The notes: generated by a model from the letters alone, not told the origin. A DNA stretch of 64,000 nt from Dyadobacter chenwenxiniae (GCF_022869785.1 NZ_CP094997.1:6205001-6269000), one strand, 5' to 3'. Counted from the first letter of the stretch, positions 7,894 through 16,493 are shown. Translations and numbers: made by a program.

Positions 7894-9166
7894 GTGGATA
7901 TTTTCGAGAAATTGCGCAACAACTCTGGTCCTATCGGGACACCGGCCAAAATGCTGAACAGTCACCACTATTTTTCTTTTCCCATGTTGGAAGGAGAGTT
8001 GGGTCCGCGCATGAGATTTATGGGGCGTGAGGTGTTGAATTGGAGCCTGAACAACTATTTGGGATTAGCCAATCATCCGGAAATTAGACAAGCTGATACC
8101 GATGCAACTGCGAAATGGGGGCTTGCCTACCCAATGGGTGCGAGAATGATGTCGGGGAAATTCAACGCTTCATGAGACTTTTGAAAAAGAACTCGCTGAG
8201 TTTGTTGGCAAGAAAGACGCATTCCTTCTGAACTACGGCTATCAAGGCGTCATGTCGGCAATCGAATGTATTTGCGACCACCGGGACGTGATTGTTTACG
8301 ATGCTGAATCACACGCTTGCCTTATCGATGGAATCCGGTTGCACAAGGCGAAATTAGGGGAGTACTACAAGTTTAACCATAATGATATGGTGAGCCTTGA
8401 AAAAAACCTGATCCGCGCAACAAAGCTGGCCAATGAAAAAGGTGGTGGCGTCCTGGTCATTACCGAAGGCGTTTTTGGAATGTCCGGGAAAGTAGGCGAT
8501 TTGAAGGCCATTGTTGAGTTAAAGAAAAAATATGATTTCCGTCTGCTTGTGGACGATGCTCATGGCTTCGGCACAATGGGTGAAACGGGTGCCGGAGTAG
8601 GGGAGCTTCTGGGCGTGCAAAAAGAGGTTGACCTTTACTTCTCTACTTTTGCAAAATCAATGGCCGCCATCGGAGCGTTTATCGCTTCGGACGATCCGGA
8701 AATTATCATGTTCCTCAAATACAATATGCGCTCACAAACTTACGCCAAGGCACTTCCTATGCCATACGTTGAGGGCTGCCGCAAGCGTCTGGAAATGATC
8801 AAAACAATGCCTGAGCTGCGTGCGAAGCTTTGGGAGAATGTGAAAGCCATGCAAGACGGACTTAGAGGAAGGGGTTTCAATATCGGCGAAACTGAATCGC
8901 CGGTTACGCCTGTTTTCCTGCATAGCGAAGGCGGAGTTCCCGAAGTAACACGGATGGTTCGTGATTTGCGCGAGAATATGGGTGTCTTCTGTTCGATCGT
9001 TGTGTATCCCGTTGTTCCCAAGGGACAGATCATGCTGCGCATTATCCCTACGGCTGCACATACATTGGAGGATGTGGAATATACTTTGAATGCGTTCACA
9101 ACTTTGGCAGATAAGTTGAAGAACAGAGTTTATCAGATTGAAGACGTGCAGGAGGTTGTAGAATAA
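7894..9166 (+). pseudogene. spt: Serine palmitoyltransferase, interrupted by one extra base
   Basis: This PLP enzyme condenses L-serine with an acyl-CoA to start sphingolipid synthesis, a trait of many Bacteroidetes. A GTG at 7894 starts [14 protein letters not shown], followed by [13 protein letters not shown] and [11 protein letters not shown]. After the AAA at 8158-8160 the frame is lost and stops at 8175. Removing one A restores [18 protein letters not shown] and continues through LLNYGYQGVMS, VDDAHGFGTMG and the PLP-lysine motif STFAKSMA to 9166, giving 423 residues, the normal length. The second part alone is open from 8252. All catalytic motifs are intact, so a sequencing indel is as likely as real inactivation. 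The related 8-amino-7-oxononanoate synthase is less similar by memory of the motifs. Confidence 0.85.
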
Positions 9167-9190
9167 GAAATACGCATTATTTGCTTTTTT

Positions 9191-9223
9191 GAGGGCTTTT
9201 TTCTAAAAAGCCCTCTTTTTTTT
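9191..9223 (+). terminator. Rho-independent terminator after spt
   Basis: GAGGGCTTTTT (9191-9201) pairs perfectly with AAAAAGCCCTC (9205-9215) around a 3-base loop, followed by eight T. It lies 24 bases after the spt stop. Confidence 0.88.
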
Positions 9224-9330
9224 GATTTTATTTTGAAAATTTAATAATAACTAATACATTGATTTATAACTACTTATACAATTGCAATTGATTAATTGTA
9301 TTTTAGAAGTGTTTTTTTTTGTTTTTTGGG

Positions 9331-9360
9331 TTGCGGGAATGCTTTTAATTACTAAATTTC
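9331..9360 (+). promoter_or_regulatory. Promoter for the histone H1-like gene
   Basis: TTG at 9331-9333, a 19-base spacer and TAAATTTC at 9353-9360 match the Bacteroidetes promoter with only the last base of the -7 element off. Transcription would begin near 9367, about 57 bases before the ATG at 9424. The surrounding 200 bases are very A+T rich. Confidence 0.5.
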
Positions 9361-9423
9361 GGTCAAAACATGCGTTTTTAGCGTGTAAAAGGCATTTTTA
9401 AAAACTAAAAAACAAACACAGAC

Positions 9424-9603
9424 ATGGCAAGATTTGATGAAGTTAAAGATTTGATCCTTTCGCTTGAGGGCGATTTCGATAAGTTCTATGAAAAAGGTAA
9501 CCAGGCTGCTGGAACACGCGTTCGTAAAGGTATGCAAGACCTTAAAACGTTGGCTCAGGATATCCGTGCCGAGGTTCAAAACAAAAAGAACACCGCAGAA
9601 TAA
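9424..9603 (+). CDS. Histone H1-like (Hc1-type) small protein
   Basis: A 59-residue protein, MARFDEVKDLILSLEGDFDK followed by FYEKGNQAAGTRVRKGMQDL and KTLAQDIRAEVQNKKNTAE, matching the short histone H1/Hc1-like proteins found throughout the Bacteroidetes. These are regarded as nucleoid-associated, with basic residues concentrated in the TRVRKGMQDLK region. It stands alone between terminators at 9191-9223 and 9628-9656, with a good promoter at 9331-9360, so it is a single-gene unit. DNA binding is inferred from the family; the sequence lacks the long Lys/Ala tail of chlamydial Hc1. Confidence 0.88.
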   Translation: MARFDEVKDLILSLEGDFDKFYEKGNQAAGTRVRKGMQDLKTLAQDIRAEVQNKKNTAE

Positions 9604-9627
9604 TCAGAGGCAAATAATTATTATGTG

Positions 9628-9656
9628 AAGCCCGGGCCGTGTGTGTCCGGGCTTTT
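9628..9656 (+). terminator. Terminator between convergent genes
   Basis: AAGCCCGG (9628-9635) pairs with CCGGGCTT (9647-9654), followed by a short T-rich stretch. It follows the histone-like gene by 24 bases and ends just before the convergent maoC-like gene. Confidence 0.75.
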
Positions 9657-9660
9657 GTTG

Positions 9661-10074
9661 TTAAAACTTTTCTGTATTGATCATCGTAGCCACGCCACGT
9701 GTTACAACTTTTTTCGTCGATACATCCACGATCTCAGTTGAAATCTCAGCAATGTGCTTTTCCGGGTTAATGGTTTTGATAGTAAAAACCGCCTTGTAAT
9801 CGGTTTCGACGAACATGGGACGAAGGAATTCCAATGTTTGTTTTAGATAAATGGACCCAAACCCGGGGAATTGTGTTCCCAATACTTTCGTAAAAATGGT
9901 GGCGCCCAGCATGCCGTGAATGATTGGCTTTTTGAATGAGGTCGTCGCGGCATATTCAGCGTCAAGGTGGATAGGGTTGTTATCGCCGGTCAGGTCTGCA
10001 AAGCGCTGAACTTCCTCCTGGGTTAACCGGAATGGCTGTTCAAAACTACTATCAACAACAGGTTCAATATTCAT
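9661..10074 (-). CDS. MaoC-family (R)-specific enoyl-CoA hydratase
   Basis: A 137-residue single hotdog-fold protein. The hydratase-2 motif FADLTGDNNPIHLDAEYA carries Asp31 and His36, at the same positions as the catalytic pair of PhaJ, and is followed by the KPIIHGMLGATIF helix. Members hydrate trans-2-enoyl-CoA to (R)-3-hydroxyacyl-CoA or act as related thioester dehydratases. No PHA synthase or other beta-oxidation gene is adjacent, so the pathway is open. It is a minus-strand gene that converges on the histone-like gene. Confidence 0.85.
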   Translation of the reverse strand: MNIEPVVDSSFEQPFRLTQEEVQRFADLTGDNNPIHLDAEYAATTSFKKPIIHGMLGATIFTKVLGTQFPGFGSIYLKQTLEFLRPMFVETDYKAVFTIKTINPEKHIAEISTEIVDVSTKKVVTRGVATMINTEKF

Positions 10075-10170
10075 ACAATCTTTATTACGGTAAGAAAAGC
10101 CTAAAATTCGGTCAATTATCCGATTGTTGCAAACGGTCCGGCCGGTTAGAAGCCGGCGGGTCAGCTATAA

Positions 10171-10211
10171 AGCAAAAGAAGCCGTCCCGGAGCGGGGCGA
10201 CTTCTTTTGCT
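10171..10211 (-). terminator. Strong hairpin terminator after hpf
   Basis: AGCAAAAGAAG (10171-10181) pairs with CTTCTTTTGCT (10201-10211), and the enclosed G+C-rich segment pairs further. On the minus strand it follows the hpf stop by 16 bases. Only a short U-rich stretch follows, but the stem is long and stable. Confidence 0.65.
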
Positions 10212-10227
10212 GATTTATATATTTTGT

Positions 10228-10605
10228 TTACTCTTCTGTTTCCTCCGCTATAACCGTAACGCCATCTTCTAATGCTACACCTTCGATAATTTTCGGTGCC
10301 CTGGCATTGTTACGTTTGTCTTTAAACTTTATGACCTGCATTTTCAATGTATCAATAGCTAAATCAGTTGCTTCCTCGAACGTCGTCCCCTGCTCTCTCA
10401 CAAACATGGTTCCTCCCGGAACATAAAGCTTAACTTCAAGAAGTTTAGTCTGTAACTTGGCATTGTCACTTTTATCCAATTTCAAAAACACCTCTCCACT
10501 AGTAATACGGTCATAAAACGTATCAAGTTTATCTAACTTTTGTTGAATAAAGCTCAACAACTTAGGATCGGCGTCAAAATGAATTGCTTGCATTTGCAGT
10601 CTCAT
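10228..10605 (-). CDS. hpf: Ribosome hibernation-promoting factor (short HPF/RaiA family)
   Basis: A 125-residue protein of the HPF/YfiA family that binds the 30S decoding region and silences ribosomes in stationary phase. The start MRLQMQAIHFDADPKLLSF at 10605 is the usual family start; the frame opens two codons earlier. The core beta-alpha fold is recognisable from DKLDTFYDRITSGEVFLKLD, VPGGTMFV and the C-terminal TFEEATDLAIDTLKMQVIKF with a basic KDKRNN segment. An acidic tail of about 25 residues follows, but there is no dimerisation domain of long HPF. Its own promoter (10625-10652) and terminator make it a single-gene unit. Confidence 0.88.
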   Translation of the reverse strand: MRLQMQAIHFDADPKLLSFIQQKLDKLDTFYDRITSGEVFLKLDKSDNAKLQTKLLEVKLYVPGGTMFVREQGTTFEEATDLAIDTLKMQVIKFKDKRNNARAPKIIEGVALEDGVTVIAEETEE

Positions 10606-10624
10606 AAGCACTTTGTTTTAAGGT

Positions 10625-10652
10625 AAAACATATTTTAAAACCGTTCTGTCAA
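10625..10652 (-). promoter_or_regulatory. Promoter for hpf
   Basis: On the minus strand TTG (10652-10650), a 17-base spacer and TATGTTTT (10632-10625) match the Bacteroidetes consensus except for the last base. The -7 element ends 20 bases before the hpf ATG. Confidence 0.5.
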
Positions 10653-10832
10653 CATGTATGCCGGGATCGCCCATACATTTCAGATCAATTCAGCCCAATC
10701 TCAGAACTTTCCCCGAACACCATTTTTGATCTTAACGGTATATTAAATAAAGGGAAATAATAGGGTAATGTCAAGCAAACCGGGTTGTTTTTGGATATAT
10801 TTATTTTATCTCAACTATGTAGATATAATTCG

Positions 10833-11135
10833 TTAAGCTTCTTCCAGAAGTGTCCGGAAAGATACATATTGACCACTAAAAAGAGTGTGATGCCGCTCCT
10901 GCAAATCTGCCTGAAAGTGCGTCTGGTACGCTAAAAAATCCTCCATAGTCCGGAACGAAAACTGCGATGTATAAGTGGACCCTTCGTTTTCGATCTCAGT
11001 GAGTAAGCGTAGCAGCTTGCATTCCAGGGGCAATTTTGTTGCCAGGATTTCGGGGATATGAACTGTCTTCATGTAATGCAGCCACTCTTTTTCTGCGGCG
11101 TAGCTGATATTGACAGTAATGTTAAATATGATCAT
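10833..11135 (-). CDS. DUF4286 family protein
   Basis: A 100-residue soluble protein, MIIFNITVNISYAAEKEWLH, then the MKTVHIPEIL and FQADLQERHH segments, ending SFRTLLEEA. This matches the small DUF4286 family of Bacteroidetes, which looks like a ferredoxin-like dimeric alpha/beta fold. Function is unknown. It is transcribed away from the small membrane protein at 11240, with about 100 bases between the two starts. Confidence 0.8.
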   Translation of the reverse strand: MIIFNITVNISYAAEKEWLHYMKTVHIPEILATKLPLECKLLRLLTEIENEGSTYTSQFSFRTMEDFLAYQTHFQADLQERHHTLFSGQYVSFRTLLEEA

Positions 11136-11239
11136 GATATTTAAAATTTAGGACTTTTTGTTGTGCAAATATCAAGCATAATGCCCGGTTGAGCGTTACA
11201 TTTGCATACTTTTACGTATTCACCATAAACTGATTTTAT

Positions 11240-11659
11240 ATGAACGCGCTTATACGTGCCCATTCAGGCCTCCGTTATATAGTGTTGGCACTTTTGATTG
11301 CTGCAATATTTACTGCTTACTCCAATTGGCAAAAAGGTGCTCAGGGCGACAGCAAAATATATCTGTTCGCATTCATTGCCACACATACGCAATTGCTGCT
11401 CGGACTGATCCTTTACACCATGAGCGCGAAAGTGAATTTTGATCTGATCAGCGAAAAGGTTTTCCGTTTCTATTCGATCGAACACATATTTATGATGCTG
11501 ATCGCCATTGTGCTGATAACGGTAGGGAGAATAAGGTCGAAGAAACTGACTGGCCCCGCCAAGCACAGAACGGTGCTTTACTTTTATGCCATGGGCCTGA
11601 TCATCATTCTCGTTGCGATTCCCTGGCCTTTCCGAAACCTCGGCTCGGGCTGGTTCTGA
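11240..11659 (+). CDS. Conserved four-helix membrane protein, cytochrome b-like
   Basis: A 139-residue integral membrane protein with four hydrophobic segments at about 12-30, 43-63, 80-98 and 112-130. Conserved-looking features are HSGLRY at residues 8-13, and histidines inside or beside helices (HTQLLLGL, IEHIFMM, AKHRTVL). Homologues in Bacteroidetes are often labelled 'cytochrome b', but I cannot confirm a haem pair, so the role stays open. It is divergent from the DUF4286 gene and followed by a perfect 15-bp hairpin at 11672-11704. Confidence 0.6.
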   Translation: MNALIRAHSGLRYIVLALLIAAIFTAYSNWQKGAQGDSKIYLFAFIATHTQLLLGLILYTMSAKVNFDLISEKVFRFYSIEHIFMMLIAIVLITVGRIRSKKLTGPAKHRTVLYFYAMGLIIILVAIPWPFRNLGSGWF

Positions 11660-11670
11660 TTCGGGTCGTC

Positions 11671-11706
11671 AAGACTTACCAAGTCTTCAAGACTTGGTAA
11701 GTCTTT
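11671..11706. terminator. Nested palindromic hairpin, likely bidirectional terminator
   Basis: AGACTTACCAAGTCT (11672-11686) pairs perfectly with AGACTTGGTAAGTCT (11690-11704) around a 3-base loop. Each arm is itself an inverted repeat (AAGACTT-ACC-AAGTCTT), so a single long hairpin or two small ones can form. It lies between the converging genes at 11240-11659 and cysM. Confidence 0.7.
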
Positions 11707-11716
11707 CTCCTCCCTA

Positions 11717-12589
11717 TCACCCAAACAAATCGCTGGACAAATAGCGGTCGCCACGGTCGCAGATAATGCAGACGATTACACCTTCCTTTAATTCTTTTGC
11801 AAGCTCTACGGCTGCCCAAGTAGCACCACCACTACTCATTCCCGCGAAAACAGCTTCTTCCCGCGCTAGTTTCCTGGTCATAAACACCGCATCGTCTTGC
11901 GTAACTTCCATTACCCGGTCAACGCGGTTTCTTTCAAATATTTTGGGAAGATATTCAGTAGGCCATTTCCTGATGCCCGGAATGCTCGATCCGTCCGTCG
12001 GCTGGCAGCCCACGATCTGAATGTCCGGATTTTGCTCTTTCAAATAGCGCGAGACACCCATAATGGTGCCCGTGGTGCCCATTGATGAAACAAAATGCGT
12101 GATTGCCCGGTCGGTATCCTTATAAATTTCCGGGCCGGTTGTGTTGTAATGTGCTTTCCAGTTATCTGCGTTTGCAAATTGATTTAGCATAAAATAACCG
12201 CCTGCTGCTGCCTTTTCCTCCGCAATGTCCCGTGCGCTTTCCATTGTTTCCGAGAGCACCACTTTGGCACCGTAAGCTTCCATTGTTAAAACGCGCTCCT
12301 TTGTTGAGCTTTGGGGCATTATCAGCTCGATTTCGAGGTTAAATAAGCGTGCGATCATGGCCAGCGCAATGCCTGTATTTCCACTTGTGGCTTCAATCAG
12401 CTTTGTTCCTGACGTTACTTCGCCGCGGTCCATAGCACCTTTAATCATACTGAATGCAGCGCGGTCCTTCACGCTTCCACCCGGATTGTTGCCTTCAAGC
12501 TTTCCAAAAATTTTTACGTCTGGATTGGGATTGATTTTTTTTAATTCAACGAGGGGCGTATTTCCAACCAGATCAAGAAGTGAGAACAT
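11717..12589 (-). CDS. cysM: Cysteine synthase B (O-acetylserine sulfhydrylase)
   Basis: A PLP enzyme that makes L-cysteine from O-acetylserine and sulfide or thiosulfate. The 290-residue chain matches CysM: LVGNTPLVELKKI, then GGSVKDRAA with the PLP lysine at residue 41, the substrate loop EATSGNTGIALAMIA, the phosphate-binding loop SSMGTTGTIMG, and AGMSSGGA near the C-terminus. It begins six bases after the lipoprotein hydrolase gene, so the two are probably co-transcribed although functionally unrelated. CysM rather than CysK is chosen from the shorter length and the RKWP segment. Confidence 0.9.
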   Translation of the reverse strand: MFSLLDLVGNTPLVELKKINPNPDVKIFGKLEGNNPGGSVKDRAAFSMIKGAMDRGEVTSGTKLIEATSGNTGIALAMIARLFNLEIELIMPQSSTKERVLTMEAYGAKVVLSETMESARDIAEEKAAAGGYFMLNQFANADNWKAHYNTTGPEIYKDTDRAITHFVSSMGTTGTIMGVSRYLKEQNPDIQIVGCQPTDGSSIPGIRKWPTEYLPKIFERNRVDRVMEVTQDDAVFMTRKLAREEAVFAGMSSGGATWAAVELAKELKEGVIVCIICDRGDRYLSSDLFG

Positions 12590-12595
12590 GTAATG

Positions 12596-13804
12596 TTATT
12601 TTGTAGAGGTAAAAAATGCTAATGTTCCAATCAGATAGGACGTGATAGAACTGCTATGGGTGCCATCCGGAACCGGTATCAGCTGAACATTTGCACCCAA
12701 AGCTTTCATTGTCGTATACGCCTTTTCTGAATTGAAATAAAACACCAGCTGGTCCGCGTCACCGTGATATAACTGCACAGGAACTTTCGGTTTCCAGTTG
12801 TAGACATCATTGTCTGCAATGGCTGCAACAAAGTCGGCATCTTTTCCATCATTCAGATCTTTCTTGAAACTTTCGTTCAGAATGGAATCAAAGCTAACAT
12901 TAATAGGCGTTGTAATCCCGGACTGCGTGATTCCCGCTGCATAAGGTTCTTTGAAATAATAGGAAGCCGGACGGTTTAATTTGTAAATGCGGTCATAGGT
13001 CAACAGCACCCAAAGATAAAGTGCGTTATAGGAGGCAACGCCCTGTGTTTTTGTATTAATAACGTGTTTCATGAACGCTGTTTTATCGTAAGCGCCTGCT
13101 CCACAGCTGGAAGCCCGCAAATTAAACTCACCGGCAGCTTCGTCTTCAATCATTTTATGCAAAGACATGGTCGCATAACCGCCTTCGCTATAACCTGCAA
13201 TGTACAATTTCTCATCCCACTTTACGTCAGTCCGGCCTTTCAGAAATTCCTTTGAGGCTCGCAGCATATCCAGCGAAGCAGAAGCCAGGCTTGCCCTGTG
13301 CTCGTATGGATGCGGAAGATCTTTTGAAGCACCATAACCAATGTAGTCCGGATATGCGATAATATAGCCCATTGAGCCAAACAATGAACCGAACGAGGCA
13401 CCTTCGGAACCATCCTGGAAGTTGGAAGGCGCAGAGGAATCATCGCGGATTGTGCCATGCTGTACACTGATCATGGAAACAGGATTAGGCGTCGACGGCA
13501 AAATTAATGCGCCGGATGCCATGATGTCCGTTCCGTCCGTATTCTTGGTCTTATAAGTGATTTTGTAAACTTTAATGCCGTTTTTTACATACCCTGCTAA
13601 AATTGGGTTTAACGCGGTTGCTTTTTGCGCAACCTGCTGTTGGGTCAGCTCAGTAATGACACTGCTTTCCTCGAGATATTCATTCTCAACCGGCGGGTCA
13701 ATGGGTAGTGGCTTGTCATCCTTGCAGGAATAAAGCAAGAGCAAAGTCCAGACAAGCAGGAAGGATAGTCTTTTTTGAAACACTACGATCGTAAAATTTT
13801 GCAT
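12596..13804 (-). CDS. Secreted lipoprotein alpha/beta hydrolase (lipase/peptidase type)
   Basis: A surface or periplasmic esterase-like lipoprotein. The frame is open to 13825, but the ATG at 13804 (MQNFTIVVFQKRLSF) gives a clean signal peptide ending in the lipobox LYSC, and the upstream codons lie inside a terminator hairpin. The alpha/beta-hydrolase fold shows GSMGYIIAYPDYIGYG, the nucleophile elbow GYSEGG, the acid segment YHGDADQLV and a catalytic His in DGTHSS. It resembles secretory lipases and prolyl-oligopeptidase-like hydrolases; the substrate is unknown. It is followed six bases later by cysM. Confidence 0.78.
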   Translation of the reverse strand: MQNFTIVVFQKRLSFLLVWTLLLLYSCKDDKPLPIDPPVENEYLEESSVITELTQQQVAQKATALNPILAGYVKNGIKVYKITYKTKNTDGTDIMASGALILPSTPNPVSMISVQHGTIRDDSSAPSNFQDGSEGASFGSLFGSMGYIIAYPDYIGYGASKDLPHPYEHRASLASASLDMLRASKEFLKGRTDVKWDEKLYIAGYSEGGYATMSLHKMIEDEAAGEFNLRASSCGAGAYDKTAFMKHVINTKTQGVASYNALYLWVLLTYDRIYKLNRPASYYFKEPYAAGITQSGITTPINVSFDSILNESFKKDLNDGKDADFVAAIADNDVYNWKPKVPVQLYHGDADQLVFYFNSEKAYTTMKALGANVQLIPVPDGTHSSSITSYLIGTLAFFTSTK

Positions 13805-13813
13805 AATCTTATA

Positions 13814-13860
13814 AAAACAGGTCATCGTTCAAGTGTACATAACGAACGATGACCTGTTTT
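13814..13860 (-). terminator. Terminator after the alpha/beta hydrolase at 13888
   Basis: AAAACAGGTCATCGTTC (13814-13830) is the perfect complement of GAACGATGACCTGTTTT (13844-13860), with a 13-base loop. On the minus strand it is followed by a U-rich stretch and lies 27 bases after the stop of the upstream hydrolase gene. Confidence 0.75.
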
Positions 13861-13887
13861 AGATCAGGGAATTGCGGATTTTCTGAC

Positions 13888-14619
13888 TTAAATTTTTCCC
13901 ATATACCAGTTGATCATCCGTGCAGTAGCGTCTGGTCGCTCTACCATCCCCAAATGTCCGGCTTCGGAAAGGATGAAGGGGTAGCTTTGCTTTGGAAATT
14001 CAGACAATGTGATCACGCTTTCAAACGGAATCAGCTTGTCCTGCATTCCGATAATGAACAAAACCGGGAATGGCATCCGCGTGAGCACGGCCGTGCGGTC
14101 TGGCCGACTGCGCATGGCGTTAATGCCGGCAATGAGTGCTTCTGCGGGAAGTTTTCCGAAATGGGTAATGTGTTCCTTAACCCGGTCGGGATAAAGTTCT
14201 TTGTAACGCTCTCCAAAAAGATTTCCGGCTGTATTTTTTACAAATGCCTCGGTACCATGGTTTTTCAGCAATTCAATGGTTTGGTTACGCTGGTGTTTTT
14301 TTGCCTCGTCGTCGGCATAGGCAGTGGAGTGAAACAGCCCGAAGCCTTCCAGCATGTCCATGTATTTGTCGGCAAATGCAAGGGCAATATAACCGCCCAT
14401 CGAGTGGCCGATCAATGTGCATTTCGTAATGTTAGCGTTGGTCAGAAACCGGTGCAATTCGTCTGCATAATCTTCAACAGACTGGCAGAATGTGAATAAG
14501 GAAATATTGGGCCTGACTATTGTGAAATCTTCATTAAGCGCGGCATCAAGGTTATCCCAAATCGTATCATCTATGCCATGTCCGTGTAACAATACCAAAG
14601 TTTTCCGGTGTAGATTCAT
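13888..14619 (-). CDS. Alpha/beta hydrolase
   Basis: A 243-residue cytoplasmic alpha/beta hydrolase. It has the oxyanion segment LVLLHGHGIDDTIWD, the nucleophile elbow GHSMGGYIAL, an acid in IIGMQDKLIPFE and a catalytic His in LSEAGHLGMVERP, in the standard order and spacing for the fold. It carries no signal peptide. The family covers esterases, C-C hydrolases and haloperoxidase-like enzymes; nothing here fixes the substrate. A strong terminator follows, and fadD is the next minus-strand gene upstream. Confidence 0.82.
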   Translation of the reverse strand: MNLHRKTLVLLHGHGIDDTIWDNLDAALNEDFTIVRPNISLFTFCQSVEDYADELHRFLTNANITKCTLIGHSMGGYIALAFADKYMDMLEGFGLFHSTAYADDEAKKHQRNQTIELLKNHGTEAFVKNTAGNLFGERYKELYPDRVKEHITHFGKLPAEALIAGINAMRSRPDRTAVLTRMPFPVLFIIGMQDKLIPFESVITLSEFPKQSYPFILSEAGHLGMVERPDATARMINWYMGKI

Positions 14620-14733
14620 ATAGATTTGCTTTCAAGGTTGAGAACTTGTTTGGCTAAATATACATAAACCTTAGGCTTTCCGGGCTTTTTTAGACGAATA
14701 GATTGCGTTGCAAGTGCTGATTCGGCCTATTTT

Positions 14734-16443
14734 TCAACTGGCCATCTCTTCTTCCCGCAATGCTCTTCTGAGAATTTTACCCACATTGGTTTTAGGCAAT
14801 TCACTTCTGAATTCTATGCTGCGCGGAATCTTATATCCGGTCAAATTTTCCTTGCAAAACGCCTTCACTTTCTCTTCCGTCAGCGCTGGATCTTTTTTGA
14901 CAACAAAGATCTTTACCATCTCCCCCGATTTTTCGTCCGGCACGCCTACACACGCGACTTCCAATACACCAGGACATTGCGAAACGACTTCTTCAATTTC
15001 ATTGGGATACACATTAAAACCGGAAACCAGGATCATATCTTTCTTCCGGTCCACGATTTTGAAGAAACCGTCTTCATCTTCATACCCGATATCGCCGGTC
15101 TTAAACCACCTGCCGCCTTCGTCTTCAAAAATCACTTTCACAGTTTCATCCGGGCGGTTGTAATAACCCAGCATAATTTGGGGGCCTTTGGCACAAATTT
15201 CTCCTTTTTCGCCTAGCGCAGCCCAGGTTTCGTCATCTTTCAGGATGCGCATTTCTGTGCTGGGGAACGGAAGTCCTATCGTGCCCGACTTATGATGATC
15301 ATCCAGCGGATTTACAGAAAGCACCGGGGAGGTTTCGGATAACCCGTAACCTTCCACAAGTGGACAGCCGGTTATTTTTTCCCAGCGTTCGGCCACCACT
15401 TTTTGCAAAGCCATGCCGCCGGCAATGGTAATTCTCAGTTCAGAAAAATCAATAGAAGCAAAATCGGGATTGTTCATCAGGCCGTTGAACAATGTATTCA
15501 GGCCAGGGAAAATATGGAATTTGAATTTCTTCAATTCCTTTACAAATGCGGGAATATCCTTTGGATTGGTGATCAGGATATTGAGCGCACCCCATTTAAT
15601 GCCACACAGGCCATTGATTGTCAATGCAAAAACATGGTACAAAGGCAGCGCACCCACAATGGTAAGTTGCCCTTTTGCCGGCGAACGCCTCATTTTGGAC
15701 ATCAACCATTCATTAATGCCTTCTACATTTGCAATCAGGTTGCGGTGTGTAAGCATTGCGCCTTTTGAAACGCCGGTCGTGCCGCCTGTATATTGGATAA
15801 AAGCAATGTCAATTCCAGAGACATTCGGTCTTTTGTATTCACGGCTGGCGCCAATGGAAAGTGCTTGTGAAAAGGAAACGGCTTCCGGAACATTGTATTT
15901 CGGGACCATCTTCTTCACGTATTTCACCACTGCATTAACGATTAGCTTTTTTGGAAAGCCTAAAAGATCGCCGATCTCTGTAATGATGACATGCTGAATA
16001 TTCGTATTTGCAATGATCTTTTCCAGGTTAACCGCAAAATTCGCCAGGATCACGACCGCTTTGGCACCCGAATCTTTAAACTGATGCTGCATTTCACGCG
16101 GCGTATAAAGCGGGTTGGTATTGACAATTACCAAACCAGCACGCAAAGCGCCCATCATTGCCACAGGATATTGCAGCAGATTAGGCATTTGAATGGCGAT
16201 CCGGTCACCCTGAACCAGGCCCAGTCCTTGTAAATAAGCTGCGAAATTTCTGGATAGCACATCAACCTGCCCAAATGTAAGCTGCTTGTCCATGTTGGTG
16301 TAGGCAGGCTTCTCCGCGTTATCACGGAAGCTGATTTCCATCATTTCGAGGAGGGAACCGTATGCGTCGGGGTTTATTTCGTAGGGGATGCCTTCCGGAT
16401 AATTTTTCAGCCACGGATAGGTATCCTTTGATATAGCGATCAT
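14734..16443 (-). CDS. fadD: Long-chain fatty acid-CoA ligase
   Basis: An ANL-superfamily enzyme that activates fatty acids to acyl-CoA with ATP. The 569-residue protein has the P-loop-like YTGGTTGVSKGAMLTHRN, the GYGLSETSP motif, TGDIGYEDEDGFFKIVDRKK and the C-terminal catalytic lysine region PKTNVGKILRR. The N-terminal IQMPNLLQYPVAMMGALRAG is typical of FadD rather than of short-chain ligases. It has its own promoter (16466-16493). No beta-oxidation partner is beside it. Confidence 0.9.
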   Translation of the reverse strand: MIAISKDTYPWLKNYPEGIPYEINPDAYGSLLEMMEISFRDNAEKPAYTNMDKQLTFGQVDVLSRNFAAYLQGLGLVQGDRIAIQMPNLLQYPVAMMGALRAGLVIVNTNPLYTPREMQHQFKDSGAKAVVILANFAVNLEKIIANTNIQHVIITEIGDLLGFPKKLIVNAVVKYVKKMVPKYNVPEAVSFSQALSIGASREYKRPNVSGIDIAFIQYTGGTTGVSKGAMLTHRNLIANVEGINEWLMSKMRRSPAKGQLTIVGALPLYHVFALTINGLCGIKWGALNILITNPKDIPAFVKELKKFKFHIFPGLNTLFNGLMNNPDFASIDFSELRITIAGGMALQKVVAERWEKITGCPLVEGYGLSETSPVLSVNPLDDHHKSGTIGLPFPSTEMRILKDDETWAALGEKGEICAKGPQIMLGYYNRPDETVKVIFEDEGGRWFKTGDIGYEDEDGFFKIVDRKKDMILVSGFNVYPNEIEEVVSQCPGVLEVACVGVPDEKSGEMVKIFVVKKDPALTEEKVKAFCKENLTGYKIPRSIEFRSELPKTNVGKILRRALREEEMAS

Positions 16444-16465
16444 AATTCAGAAATGGAAAAGGGTG

Positions 16466-16493
16466 CAAAAATGCGTGCGTTTTTAAAAATCAA
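16466..16493 (-). promoter_or_regulatory. Candidate promoter for fadD
   Basis: Minus strand: TTG (16493-16491), a 17-base spacer and CATTTTTG (16473-16466), one mismatch from TAnnTTTG. It ends 22 bases before the fadD ATG. Confidence 0.42.

Noticed and set aside
8158..8160. Programmed ribosomal frameshift in spt
   Set aside because: There is no slippery heptamer or stimulatory hairpin, and the orthologues I recall are encoded in one frame; an indel is simpler.
13805..13825. Earlier start codon for the lipoprotein hydrolase
   Set aside because: These codons lie inside the terminator of the previous gene, and the ATG at 13804 gives a normal signal peptide.
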